The notes beneath the pieces are model-generated. The model searched no databases and was not told the DNA's origin. It worked only from the letters and a program-made list of their open reading frames with translations. 64,000 nt of DNA from Prevotella pallens ATCC 700821 (GTDB lineage Bacteria; Bacteroidota; Bacteroidia; Bacteroidales; Bacteroidaceae), in the NCBI RefSeq assembly GCF_000220255.1, contig NZ_GL982513.1:465019-529018 (forward strand). The letters run 5' to 3'. Positions 18,221 to 25,606 of the stretch are shown one piece after another. The stretch's first letter is position 1; each line of letters opens with the position of its first letter. Both the position numbers and the translations under genes were made by a program.

Positions 18221-20155
18221 TTAGCATCTTATTTTTATAACAGTATCGTTTTGCTTTATTATAATAAGGTGTCCTGTAGATAATGATATTTCTGCATTGC
18301 CATTAGCGTCGGTCATACCAGTATAGAGCATTTTTCCCAATACATCGTAAATCTGGTAATCTGTTTCGGGTTGCAATCCCATTATAACTATATTACCATT
18401 GTGTTTCACCACTTTCACAGCTTCTGTTTGTACATTCCGAATGCCATTATCTATATCGAATATGGCAGCAAGCACTCCATATTGCTGTATTTTAAATGTA
18501 TTGGCTGTAATATCTTCACCATTAAGCATTATTTTAACCAGTTTATAGCCCTTTATTGGAGAGGTCTCTATTTTTACCTCTTTACCTTTTTCTATAGGTG
18601 TCCATTCTGGAATGTCTTTGCCATCAACCAATGTTTTAAACGAGCCTTGTGGGTTGTCTTCGAAGCGTAGCCGTACAGTGTTACACCCAGTACCATTGCC
18701 ATCAACATTAGTAGTCCAGTTCTTTCCTTCTAACAGTGCATTATCGCAAGTAGACGAACCTGTATTACCTTTTATTTGTAGAGAGGCCTCGTCTTCCTTT
18801 TGCGCTTTTTGCAATGTAAATAGAATGTCGTTAATAGCACAAGCATCGAGTTGATTGTTGTCTAAGTCGAGCTTACGAAGCAGAGTATTCTTTGAAAGGT
18901 CTATGTGTGTGAGTTGATTACCCGACAAGTCAAGAAACTTTAGCTTAGGAAACTTTGTTACATCTATTTCTTTCATACCACAACTCTCCATATCAATCCA
19001 CTTTAGAGCAGGCTTATTGCTTAAGTCAGGAAAAGTTGTATAGTTGTTGTTTCCTGCTGTTAAGTTCTCAAGTTTTGGGTTATTGCTGAGGTCCAATTCT
19101 GTTAAACCCATACCAGCACACGCCAACACTTCGAGGCTATGATTTTGTTTGGTATCTAATGTCCCCACATTATTATAACTACCGTAGAACTCTTTTAGAC
19201 TTTTAAGTTTGCTAAGGTCGATGGTAGTCAAACGATTGTCGGTGATGGCAAGTTCGCGCAGTTTAGGAAGTTGAGACAAATCTAGCTCTGTAATCTTGTT
19301 CATCATAAGGTCGAGCACCTCCAAATTATCGTTCTTCCCTAACTCACAAGTTACTAATTTACCAGCTTGTGCCTTGAAAGCAATTACATCTGCATATACT
19401 TTAATAACATCGTTAGGCTCCACTTCCAACTGAATAGAATTTGTTACATTCTTATTCAGCGTGTAATCGTTCTTTTGCCCCTTATGCTCTATTTGAATAC
19501 TCTGGTTATCATTAACACCTTGTAGTTCTAAATACAAATACATAGGTTTCGGTTCGTCATCTTCATCGTATTCAATCTTCGCACTCGGATCTACCTTTAA
19601 GGTGAAGTTTGGCTTATCCATAGGCGTTTCTGCTCCAGGTTCAGGGTCTCCGTTCTTTACACAATAAACCATCGCTTTCCAACCAGGCATAGTTGTTGCG
19701 GCGTAGCAAGCAACCGACAGACCGCCATCTGTAGCAGTAGAACTTATTCTAATAGGTAACTTTTCAGGATTTTCCTTAATTATTTTAAGAGGATCTTGCT
19801 TCGCCCAACCCCACAAGTAGTCTCCGCTATCCTCGTCTCTTTCGCACGAAAGCTCGATTAAACCGTTGTAAATGCGCAGCTCGTCGCCTTGTCCAAATTC
19901 TACATTCTCGAATATAACCGTGATATGTGAATCCGAATTCTTCGGTCTTAATCGTTGGAGCGTGTAAGCATAGTTGCCTCGCATACCCTTTTCTGGTCCG
20001 CCGTAGTCGTAAAACTCCATTGGCTTTCCTTGTTCAATCTCCTTTTCAAACCATGGTCCTTCACTTCCAGGTTGGAATATCCAGCCTGCACTTTGTCCGA
20101 ATGTAGTTAGTATCCCTATCATTAAGAATACAAAAGATAAATAGATTTTCTTCAT
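18221..20155 (-). CDS. Secreted LRR protein with CUB-like N-terminal domain
   Basis: This 644-residue protein has a signal peptide (about 1-20, ending FGQ). The N-terminal region (about 25-160) looks CUB-like: MEFYDYGGPEKGMRGNY, then HITVIFENVEF.QGDELRIYNG. A middle region binds or folds around a beta-rich stretch, followed by LRRs (about 280-450: LDLSQLPKLRELAITDN and similar). A beta-sandwich near 500-570 and a C-terminal segment (VKVVKHNGNIVIMGL...YDVLGKMLYTG) resemble a T9SS type A sorting domain. It is therefore probably a surface or secreted protein. It has its own promoter 90 bases upstream. It shares the cysteine-poor LRR style less closely with the gene at 524. The function is unknown; adhesion is a family-level guess. 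Confidence 0.82.
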   Translation of the reverse strand: MKKIYLSFVFLMIGILTTFGQSAGWIFQPGSEGPWFEKEIEQGKPMEFYDYGGPEKGMRGNYAYTLQRLRPKNSDSHITVIFENVEFGQGDELRIYNGLIELSCERDEDSGDYLWGWAKQDPLKIIKENPEKLPIRISSTATDGGLSVACYAATTMPGWKAMVYCVKNGDPEPGAETPMDKPNFTLKVDPSAKIEYDEDDEPKPMYLYLELQGVNDNQSIQIEHKGQKNDYTLNKNVTNSIQLEVEPNDVIKVYADVIAFKAQAGKLVTCELGKNDNLEVLDLMMNKITELDLSQLPKLRELAITDNRLTTIDLSKLKSLKEFYGSYNNVGTLDTKQNHSLEVLACAGMGLTELDLSNNPKLENLTAGNNNYTTFPDLSNKPALKWIDMESCGMKEIDVTKFPKLKFLDLSGNQLTHIDLSKNTLLRKLDLDNNQLDACAINDILFTLQKAQKEDEASLQIKGNTGSSTCDNALLEGKNWTTNVDGNGTGCNTVRLRFEDNPQGSFKTLVDGKDIPEWTPIEKGKEVKIETSPIKGYKLVKIMLNGEDITANTFKIQQYGVLAAIFDIDNGIRNVQTEAVKVVKHNGNIVIMGLQPETDYQIYDVLGKMLYTGMTDANGNAEISLSTGHLIIIKQNDTVIKIRC

Positions 20156-20240
20156 ACTTGTAATGCTTTAGTTTGTTTAATTATAACTATTGATATTTCA
20201 TATTGTTTGTTTGCATACTTAAAAGTATAGCAGAATATTG

Positions 20241-20272
20241 CAAATGTACTGATTATTATACAGACATGCAAA
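20241..20272 (-). promoter_or_regulatory. Promoter of the CUB-like/LRR gene
   Basis: On the minus strand TTTG (20269-20272), 20 bases, then TACATTTG (20241-20248). It predicts a leader of roughly 80 bases. The rest of 20156-20528 shows no gene. Confidence 0.65.
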
Positions 20273-20528
20273 AATAATGGTGCTTTTATTGTAATTGTGC
20301 GAATAACCGTTGTTGGTCTATTAGTGTTTTGAAAGTTTGTTTCCCCTTATATAATTAGGTGGAAACAGTTTAGGTAAAACCTTCTAATATCCATTATGAT
20401 ATAAGCCAAATGTTGTTATTTCTTCTTCTACGAGCTATCATCTTCGCTATAGATAATTAATATTGCGAATTAATATGCTTGAACATATTCAGTCAATATT
20501 AATAGTCTTTGTTAGTACGCTTTTAAAA

Positions 20529-20559
20529 CTTGCAATTCGAATAAAAAGCACTACCTTTG
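20529..20559 (+). promoter_or_regulatory. Promoter of dusB, very close to the start codon
   Basis: CTTG (20529-20532), 19 bases, then TACCTTTG (20552-20559). The dusB ATG begins at 20564, only four bases after the box, so the transcript would have almost no leader. Confidence 0.7.
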
Positions 20560-20563
20560 CAGT

Positions 20564-21535
20564 ATGAAAATAGGAACGATAGATTTTGGTGAACGTCCTT
20601 TGTTTTTGGCACCAATGGAAGATGTAACCGATATAGGCTTTCGTAAGATGTGTAAACGCTTTGGCGCTGCAATGGTCTATACAGAGTTTGTGTCGGCAGA
20701 TGCCATTATACGCAGTATAAAATCAACACTCAATAAGATTGTTATCGATGAAGATGAGCGCCCGGTGGGTATTCAAATATACGGGAAAGATGTAGATTCG
20801 ATGGTTGAGGCAGCTAAAATCGTAGAGCGTGTAAACCCCGATGTAATCGACATAAATTTCGGTTGCCCAGTAAAGAAAGTAGCAAATAAAGGAGCAGGTT
20901 CTGGTATGTTGAGGAATATACCACTGTTGTTAGAGATAACACGCGAAGTTGTGAAGGCTGTACATACACCTGTTACAGTGAAAACACGTTTAGGGTGGGA
21001 CGATAACAACCTTGTTATAACAGAATTAGCCGAACAACTTCAAGACTGTGGCATACAGGCACTGACTATACATGGTCGTACCCGCGCACAAATGTATACA
21101 GGAGAAGCCGATTGGACACTTATTGGTGAAGTGAAAAACAACCCTCGTATACACATACCAATTATAGGAAATGGCGATGTAACCAGTGTTTCTGACGCCC
21201 AAGAACGGTTTAATCGTTATGGAGTAGATGCCATAATGATAGGCAGGGCTACTTTTGGCTGTCCGTGGCTGTTTAGTGAAACAGCTGAGGTGGGCATAAA
21301 CCAACTTACTTTGGACGATAAAATTGATGTGTTAGAGGAGATGTTGCGTATTAATGTAGATAAAATAGACGAGTATAGAGGTATACTACATACTCGCCGA
21401 CATCTTGCAGCGTCGCCCATTTTTAAAGGTGTTCCCGACTTCAAACAAATGCGTATTGCAATGCTTAAAGCAAACAAAATGGACGAACTCATCGGTATAT
21501 TAGAGATTTGTAGAGAACGTCTGAGAAACAGCTAA
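20564..21535 (+). CDS. dusB: tRNA-dihydrouridine synthase
   Basis: Dus enzymes reduce uridine to dihydrouridine in the D loop of tRNA using FMN and NADPH. The 323-residue protein has the Dus barrel: FLAPMEDVTDIGFRKM near the start, GIQIYGKD, DINFGCPVKKV with the catalytic cysteine C101, VKTRLGWDD, LTIHGRTRAQMY, IIGNGDV and MIGRATFGCPW. The catalytic cysteine and FMN-site residues are all present. The group is DusB-like by length and motif spelling. The start MKIGTIDFGERP is the only sensible one and lies right after the promoter. ruvB follows 126 bases downstream with its own promoter. Confidence 0.93.
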   Translation: MKIGTIDFGERPLFLAPMEDVTDIGFRKMCKRFGAAMVYTEFVSADAIIRSIKSTLNKIVIDEDERPVGIQIYGKDVDSMVEAAKIVERVNPDVIDINFGCPVKKVANKGAGSGMLRNIPLLLEITREVVKAVHTPVTVKTRLGWDDNNLVITELAEQLQDCGIQALTIHGRTRAQMYTGEADWTLIGEVKNNPRIHIPIIGNGDVTSVSDAQERFNRYGVDAIMIGRATFGCPWLFSETAEVGINQLTLDDKIDVLEEMLRINVDKIDEYRGILHTRRHLAASPIFKGVPDFKQMRIAMLKANKMDELIGILEICRERLRNS

Positions 21536-21583
21536 AATATATATAGCTCCGAAAAACAACTACTGTTTTATTTCTGAATCAAA

Positions 21584-21613
21584 GTTGTTTCTCGTTTTTA
21601 ATGGCTATCTTTG
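21584..21613 (+). promoter_or_regulatory. Promoter of ruvB; decides its start
   Basis: GTTG (21584-21587), 18 bases, then TATCTTTG (21606-21613). An upstream in-frame ATG at 21611 overlaps this box, so it cannot be on the transcript and the ATG at 21662 is preferred. Confidence 0.65.
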
Positions 21614-21661
21614 CAAAAAATAAGTCTATTTATTTGTAATAAAGACAGACATAAAGAAAGT

Positions 21662-22696
21662 ATGAATGAAGATTTCGATATAAGAGAGGAACGAATAACG
21701 ACAGCCGAAAAGGAGTTTGAAAACGCCTTGCGACCACCAAAGTTCGATGACTTTAGTGGACAAAATAAGGTGGTAGAGAACCTCCACGTGTTTGTTGAAG
21801 CTGCCAAATACCGTGGCGAACCACTTGACCACACGTTGCTTCACGGCCCTCCCGGACTGGGGAAAACCACGTTGAGCAACATTATTGCTAATGAGCTGGG
21901 AGTGGGTTTTAAAATTACTTCGGGACCAGTTCTTGATAAACCTGGCGATTTGGCTGGTATTCTTACATCTCTTGAGCCTAACGATGTGTTGTTTATTGAT
22001 GAAATTCACCGTCTTTCGCCCGTTGTAGAAGAATATCTTTACTCTGCAATGGAGGATTACAGAATTGATATAATGATAGACAAAGGTCCATCGGCACGCT
22101 CCATTCAGATAGATTTAAATCCGTTTACACTTGTGGGAGCAACAACCCGCAGTGGACTACTTACAGCGCCTTTGCGAGCTCGTTTTGGCATTAATTTGCA
22201 CTTAGAGTATTACGACCCTGATACCTTGAGCCGCATTATAAAGCGTTCTGCACGTTTGCTGAAAGTACCAATTGATGACGATGCTGCAATAGAAATAGCT
22301 CGCCGTTCGCGTGGCACGCCTCGTATTTGTAATGCTCTGTTGCGTCGTGTGCGTGATTTCGCACAGGTAAAAGGTAATGGAACTATCGATCATACGATAG
22401 CAAAATCATCGTTGCAATCGTTGAATATCGATAAATATGGTCTCGATGAGATAGACAACAAGATACTTCTTACCATTATTGATAAGTTTCGCGGAGGTCC
22501 TGTTGGTGTTTCTACTATAGCAACTGCAATAGGCGAAGATGCTGGTACATTAGAAGAAGTCTACGAACCCTATCTAATTATGGAAGGTTTTATTAAACGA
22601 ACACCACGTGGACGTATGGCAACAGAGCTGGCTTACGAGCATCTTGGTAAGTCGCTACGTGGCTCTACGGTAAGCGAACCATCACTATTTGAATAA
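21662..22696 (+). CDS. ruvB: Holliday junction branch migration helicase RuvB
   Basis: RuvB is the hexameric AAA+ motor that, with RuvA, drives branch migration of Holliday junctions during recombination repair. The 344-residue product starts [12 protein letters not shown]. It contains [12 protein letters not shown], Walker [10 protein letters not shown], Walker [11 protein letters not shown], sensor [18 protein letters not shown], the arginine-finger region [18 protein letters not shown], and the C-terminal winged helix [18 protein letters not shown] with RTPRGR. Length is normal. The start was chosen because the earlier ATG lies inside the promoter. It ends at a strong terminator. Confidence 0.97.
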   Translation: MNEDFDIREERITTAEKEFENALRPPKFDDFSGQNKVVENLHVFVEAAKYRGEPLDHTLLHGPPGLGKTTLSNIIANELGVGFKITSGPVLDKPGDLAGILTSLEPNDVLFIDEIHRLSPVVEEYLYSAMEDYRIDIMIDKGPSARSIQIDLNPFTLVGATTRSGLLTAPLRARFGINLHLEYYDPDTLSRIIKRSARLLKVPIDDDAAIEIARRSRGTPRICNALLRRVRDFAQVKGNGTIDHTIAKSSLQSLNIDKYGLDEIDNKILLTIIDKFRGGPVGVSTIATAIGEDAGTLEEVYEPYLIMEGFIKRTPRGRMATELAYEHLGKSLRGSTVSEPSLFE

Positions 22697-22698
22697 TG

Positions 22699-22735
22699 AA
22701 AGCCCAGCACATAAATACTGTGTCTGGGCTTTTAG
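22699..22735 (+). terminator. Terminator of ruvB
   Basis: AAAGCCCAG and CTGGGCTTT form a perfect 9-bp stem followed by TTAGTTT, immediately after the ruvB stop codon. Confidence 0.85.
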
Positions 22736-22862
22736 TTTATTGGGCGATAGCTAAGAAAAAATAAAATAGTGTATAAAAAACTGTTTTCACTGCCACAAAA
22801 ATGCAACAAATTACGTCTATACCAATACAAACATATTAGAAACTTTTTAAAAGAATACGATT

Positions 22863-23336
22863 ATGAGAACAATTCTTATTTCATTTGCCCTTCTTGTGGT
22901 AAGTATGGTGTGTAAAGCACAGGATATAAATAGCATTTTCGATAAGTTTAAACATCGCGATAACGTAGTTTTCGTTGATGTCCCAAAGGAGTTAATATCG
23001 CTTGGATTAAAGAGCTCAGGAAATAAAGAAAGTGAAAAGTGGGCAAAAAAGATAGACCATCTGCGTATACTTACTCTCGAAGATGCTAATCGTTCTACTA
23101 AACGAGACTTTAAGAAAATGATAGAAACATTCAGCTGGAAAGACTATAATGATATTGTAAAGGTGAATGATAATGGAGAAAAGGTGCGAATAATGACTCA
23201 GGGAACAGATGAACTTATTAAACGTCTCATAATTTGCTCTTTCGATAAAGAAGATTGTGTTCTGGTTGTAATAGATGGAAGTATCTTGCCAAAAGATATA
23301 GATGGAATAGTAAACGATACTACTATAGGAAAGTGA
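22863..23336 (+). CDS. DUF4252-type exported protein (first of three)
   Basis: This 157-residue protein has a signal peptide (about 1-19, ending KAQ). Its body fits the DUF4252 pattern: an early FDKFKHRDNVVFVDVPKEL segment, an ISLGL segment, a DHLRILTL strand and a final basic/hydrophobic strand ending in DGSILPKDIDGI. The family is common in Bacteroidetes beside ECF sigma factors; its biochemical function is unknown. It starts a five-gene operon with 10 bases to the next gene. The location is likely periplasm or lipid-free secretion; there is no lipobox cysteine after the signal peptide. Confidence 0.8.
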   Translation: MRTILISFALLVVSMVCKAQDINSIFDKFKHRDNVVFVDVPKELISLGLKSSGNKESEKWAKKIDHLRILTLEDANRSTKRDFKKMIETFSWKDYNDIVKVNDNGEKVRIMTQGTDELIKRLIICSFDKEDCVLVVIDGSILPKDIDGIVNDTTIGK

Positions 23337-23346
23337 AAGTAAGGTT

Positions 23347-23838
23347 ATGAAACGACTGCTTGTTATCTTTTTTCTTATCATCAATTGTTGTGTGCTCAAC
23401 GTAACTGCGCATACCGATGATGATGTAAATAGTTTGATGACAACTTTTAAGACCGTAAAGAATGCCGATTATCACCATATTGGGAGTTTGTTGTTTACAC
23501 TTGCAAAGGTGGCAGTAAAAGGTGAGGATAGTTCTGGTTACGATGCTCTGAACTATATTAGTTCTATTAAAGTATTAGATTTGAGCAACTGTTCCGACAA
23601 TGTGAAAAATAAGTTTTGGACTCGTGCAAAGCGTATAAACGATAATAGGTATCAGGAACTTGTAAGACAAAGTACAAAGGACGGTTTTACCGATATATTG
23701 GTACGAATGAAGGGTAGCGTAGTACGCGAACTTATAATTGTCTCTGCTGGTTCTAATGATGGCACTCTTGTTATGATAAGAGGTAAGATACCGTTAGATA
23801 AACTTAGCGATGTTATCGATAGCCAACACAAGAAGTAG
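23347..23838 (+). CDS. DUF4252-like exported protein (second of three)
   Basis: This 163-residue protein has a signal peptide (about 1-22, ending VTA). The body is weakly related to the first protein: YISSIKVLDLSNC corresponds to the DHLRILTL region, and VRELIIVSAGSNDGTLVMIRGKIPLDKL to the last two strands. I place it with DUF4252 with moderate confidence. It sits 10 bases after the first gene and 32 bases before the sigma factor gene, within the same operon. Confidence 0.65.
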   Translation: MKRLLVIFFLIINCCVLNVTAHTDDDVNSLMTTFKTVKNADYHHIGSLLFTLAKVAVKGEDSSGYDALNYISSIKVLDLSNCSDNVKNKFWTRAKRINDNRYQELVRQSTKDGFTDILVRMKGSVVRELIIVSAGSNDGTLVMIRGKIPLDKLSDVIDSQHKK

Positions 23839-23870
23839 ACAAGATAAACTCTCTCACGAAATAGTTATAA

Positions 23871-24374
23871 ATGGAAGCCTCGCAGTTCAAAGCAATCTTC
23901 TTGCCATGTCATCGCAAACTTTATGTGGTGGCATGGCATCTTACTAGAAATAAACAGGCTGCCGAAGACTTGATACAAGAAACCTTTCTGCGTTTGTGGA
24001 CACGTCGCCATCTACTTACAGATATAGAAAATCCAGAGGCGTATAGCATTATGACGCTACGTAGGATATTCTACGATGTGAAACGCATAAAGCACATTGA
24101 GGAAACCGAAAACGATGTAAGTGCAATGCAATATAGTGGGGAAACCAACGATCTGAACGATTGCATAGAAGCCAAAGACCAATGGCAACGTATAAGAGCT
24201 ATGATACTCGCACTGCCCGATCCACAAGGAAGGGTGATGCTTATGCGCGATGTGGAGGGACGAACATACGAAGAAATAAGTGCCGAAACTGGACTCACGG
24301 AGGTTAATTTACGTTCTGTTTTGAGTAGGGCTCGAAAAAAGATAAGAGAAAAGATAAAGAATATAAAGCGATGA
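23871..24374 (+). CDS. ECF-type RNA polymerase sigma-70 factor
   Basis: This 167-residue protein is an extracytoplasmic-function sigma factor. It has region 2 (HRKLYVVAWHLTRNKQAAEDLIQETFLRLW, written here as HRKLYVVAWHLTRN then KQAAEDLIQETFLRLW) and region 4 (LALPDPQGRVMLMRDV..RTYEEISAETGLTEVNLRSVLSRARKKIREKI, likewise a helix-turn-helix). It directs RNA polymerase to a set of promoters when released from its anti-sigma factor. The next gene overlaps it by four bases (ATGA), typical of a sigma/anti-sigma pair. Target promoters are probably the DUF4252 genes around it. Confidence 0.93.
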   Translation: MEASQFKAIFLPCHRKLYVVAWHLTRNKQAAEDLIQETFLRLWTRRHLLTDIENPEAYSIMTLRRIFYDVKRIKHIEETENDVSAMQYSGETNDLNDCIEAKDQWQRIRAMILALPDPQGRVMLMRDVEGRTYEEISAETGLTEVNLRSVLSRARKKIREKIKNIKR

Positions 24375-24865
24375 TAGATAAGAAGGAAACAAAGAAATTA
24401 TTAGAACGGTTTTACTGTGGATTAACCGATGAAACCGAAGAAAAACATCTTGCGGAGTACTTCTGTAGTAATGAAGTAGACGAGGAATTGCGCGAGGATG
24501 CCAAAATATTTCTTGCGCTGCAACAAAACATTGCCATCGAAGTTCCATTTGATTTAGAACACAAAATAGAACGACAAATAAACCAATGGAATATGGTAGA
24601 GCTTACGGCACGTAAAGAGATACGCAAGAGTGGTTTACGTTGGGTGGTAGGCATAGCTGCTAGTATATTGCTGTTACTGGGAGTAGGTATTTTTATCGAT
24701 GAAACTGGGGAAAAACAGTTGTCGGACATAGAAAGAATGGATACATTTGATAACCCCGAAGATGCATACGCTACAGCAAACAAAGCACTCACAAAGTTCT
24801 CCGTATCGCTCAACAAAGGACTGGAAGCAATCAATAACGTAACAAAACAATCAACAGACAGATAA
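24371..24865 (+). CDS. Probable membrane anti-sigma factor
   Basis: This 164-residue protein starts at an ATGA overlap with the sigma gene. It has an N-terminal cytoplasmic helical part (KKLLERFYCGLTDETEEKHL), one membrane segment (about 88-106, RWVVGIAASILLLLGVGIF) and a short periplasmic tail. Position and topology fit an anti-sigma factor that holds the ECF sigma at the membrane. A zinc-binding HxxxCxxC motif is not seen, so it is not the classical zinc-anti-sigma type. The assignment is mainly from context. Confidence 0.7.
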   Translation: MIDKKETKKLLERFYCGLTDETEEKHLAEYFCSNEVDEELREDAKIFLALQQNIAIEVPFDLEHKIERQINQWNMVELTARKEIRKSGLRWVVGIAASILLLLGVGIFIDETGEKQLSDIERMDTFDNPEDAYATANKALTKFSVSLNKGLEAINNVTKQSTDR

Positions 24866-24866
24866 A

Positions 24867-25316
24867 ATGAAGAAGATATTACTAATTTTACTATTCAGCT
24901 TCGCATTTAATTTTGTTTTTGCACAGCAAGCATTCTTCGACAGGTATAACGATAAGGAAGGTGTATCGACTATTTATATTTCGGCGACAATGTTGAAAAT
25001 GATGGGGAACGTACAAGCAGGCAATAAAGATATAACGCGCATTGCAAAGCGGTTAGACCATATTCAGGTGTTGCATTGCGAACGTCCGTCGCTCGTTAAC
25101 AGTATAAGAAATGCAGCTTTCGCTTATTATAAGCAAGCCAAATATATTGTTGTAATGAAAACGAAGAACAATGGTGATGATGTTACAATTTACGAAAAGA
25201 AATACAAGAACGGTAAAAACGAATATGTACTGCTGACAGTAGAACGTGGCGAGTTTACTATTGTAAACCTGTTAGGTCGTGTCTCGTTAGAAGAAATTCA
25301 AGCTATTGCGAAGTGA
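24867..25316 (+). CDS. DUF4252-type exported protein (third of three)
   Basis: This 149-residue protein has a signal peptide (about 1-19, ending FAQ) and a DUF4252-like body: FFDRYNDKEGVSTIYISATML, KRLDHIQVLHCE, and ending YVLLTVERGEFTIVNLLGRVSLEEIQAI (shown in parts: YVLLTVERGEF and VNLLGRVSLEEI). It starts one base after the anti-sigma stop codon and closes the operon. The gene pair that flanks the sigma/anti-sigma genes with the same family on both sides suggests the proteins are its output. The role is unknown. Confidence 0.8.
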   Translation: MKKILLILLFSFAFNFVFAQQAFFDRYNDKEGVSTIYISATMLKMMGNVQAGNKDITRIAKRLDHIQVLHCERPSLVNSIRNAAFAYYKQAKYIVVMKTKNNGDDVTIYEKKYKNGKNEYVLLTVERGEFTIVNLLGRVSLEEIQAIAK

Positions 25317-25383
25317 TTCGTTTTCATTTTATTTCACAACTTTAAGGTCTTTCTAATTTATCAGTTTGTATTTTACAAAAAAA

Positions 25384-25481
25384 CAGATATCTGTCCCGAA
25401 TGTGATAGACATCTAAAACGAACGCGACAGACATCTAAAACGAACGTGACAGATATCTAAAACATACGTGATAGACGTCTA
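25384..25481 (-). repeat. 22-bp phased palindrome array C (inverted)
   Basis: Five palindromes start at 25384, 25406, 25428, 25450 and 25472, exactly 22 bases apart: CAGATATCTG, TAGACATCTA, CAGACATCTA, CAGATATCTA, TAGACGTCTA. The linkers match those of arrays A, B and D only when read on the minus strand (GTCACGTTCGTTT type). The array lies between two genes that converge on it (the third DUF4252 gene and the ATPase gene). A tail like that of B and D is not visible. No other feature was found in 25317-25606. Confidence 0.9.
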
Positions 25482-25606
25482 AAAAGAAAGTAGCATTTTA
25501 TAGCCACTCCTTTGAGGTGCTAATAAGGCTGTGATTATACCGATGAAACCGTCCATATATTCATATTAGAGTGTAGTCCATTTCTCTATTTTACTCAAGT
25601 AAACTC

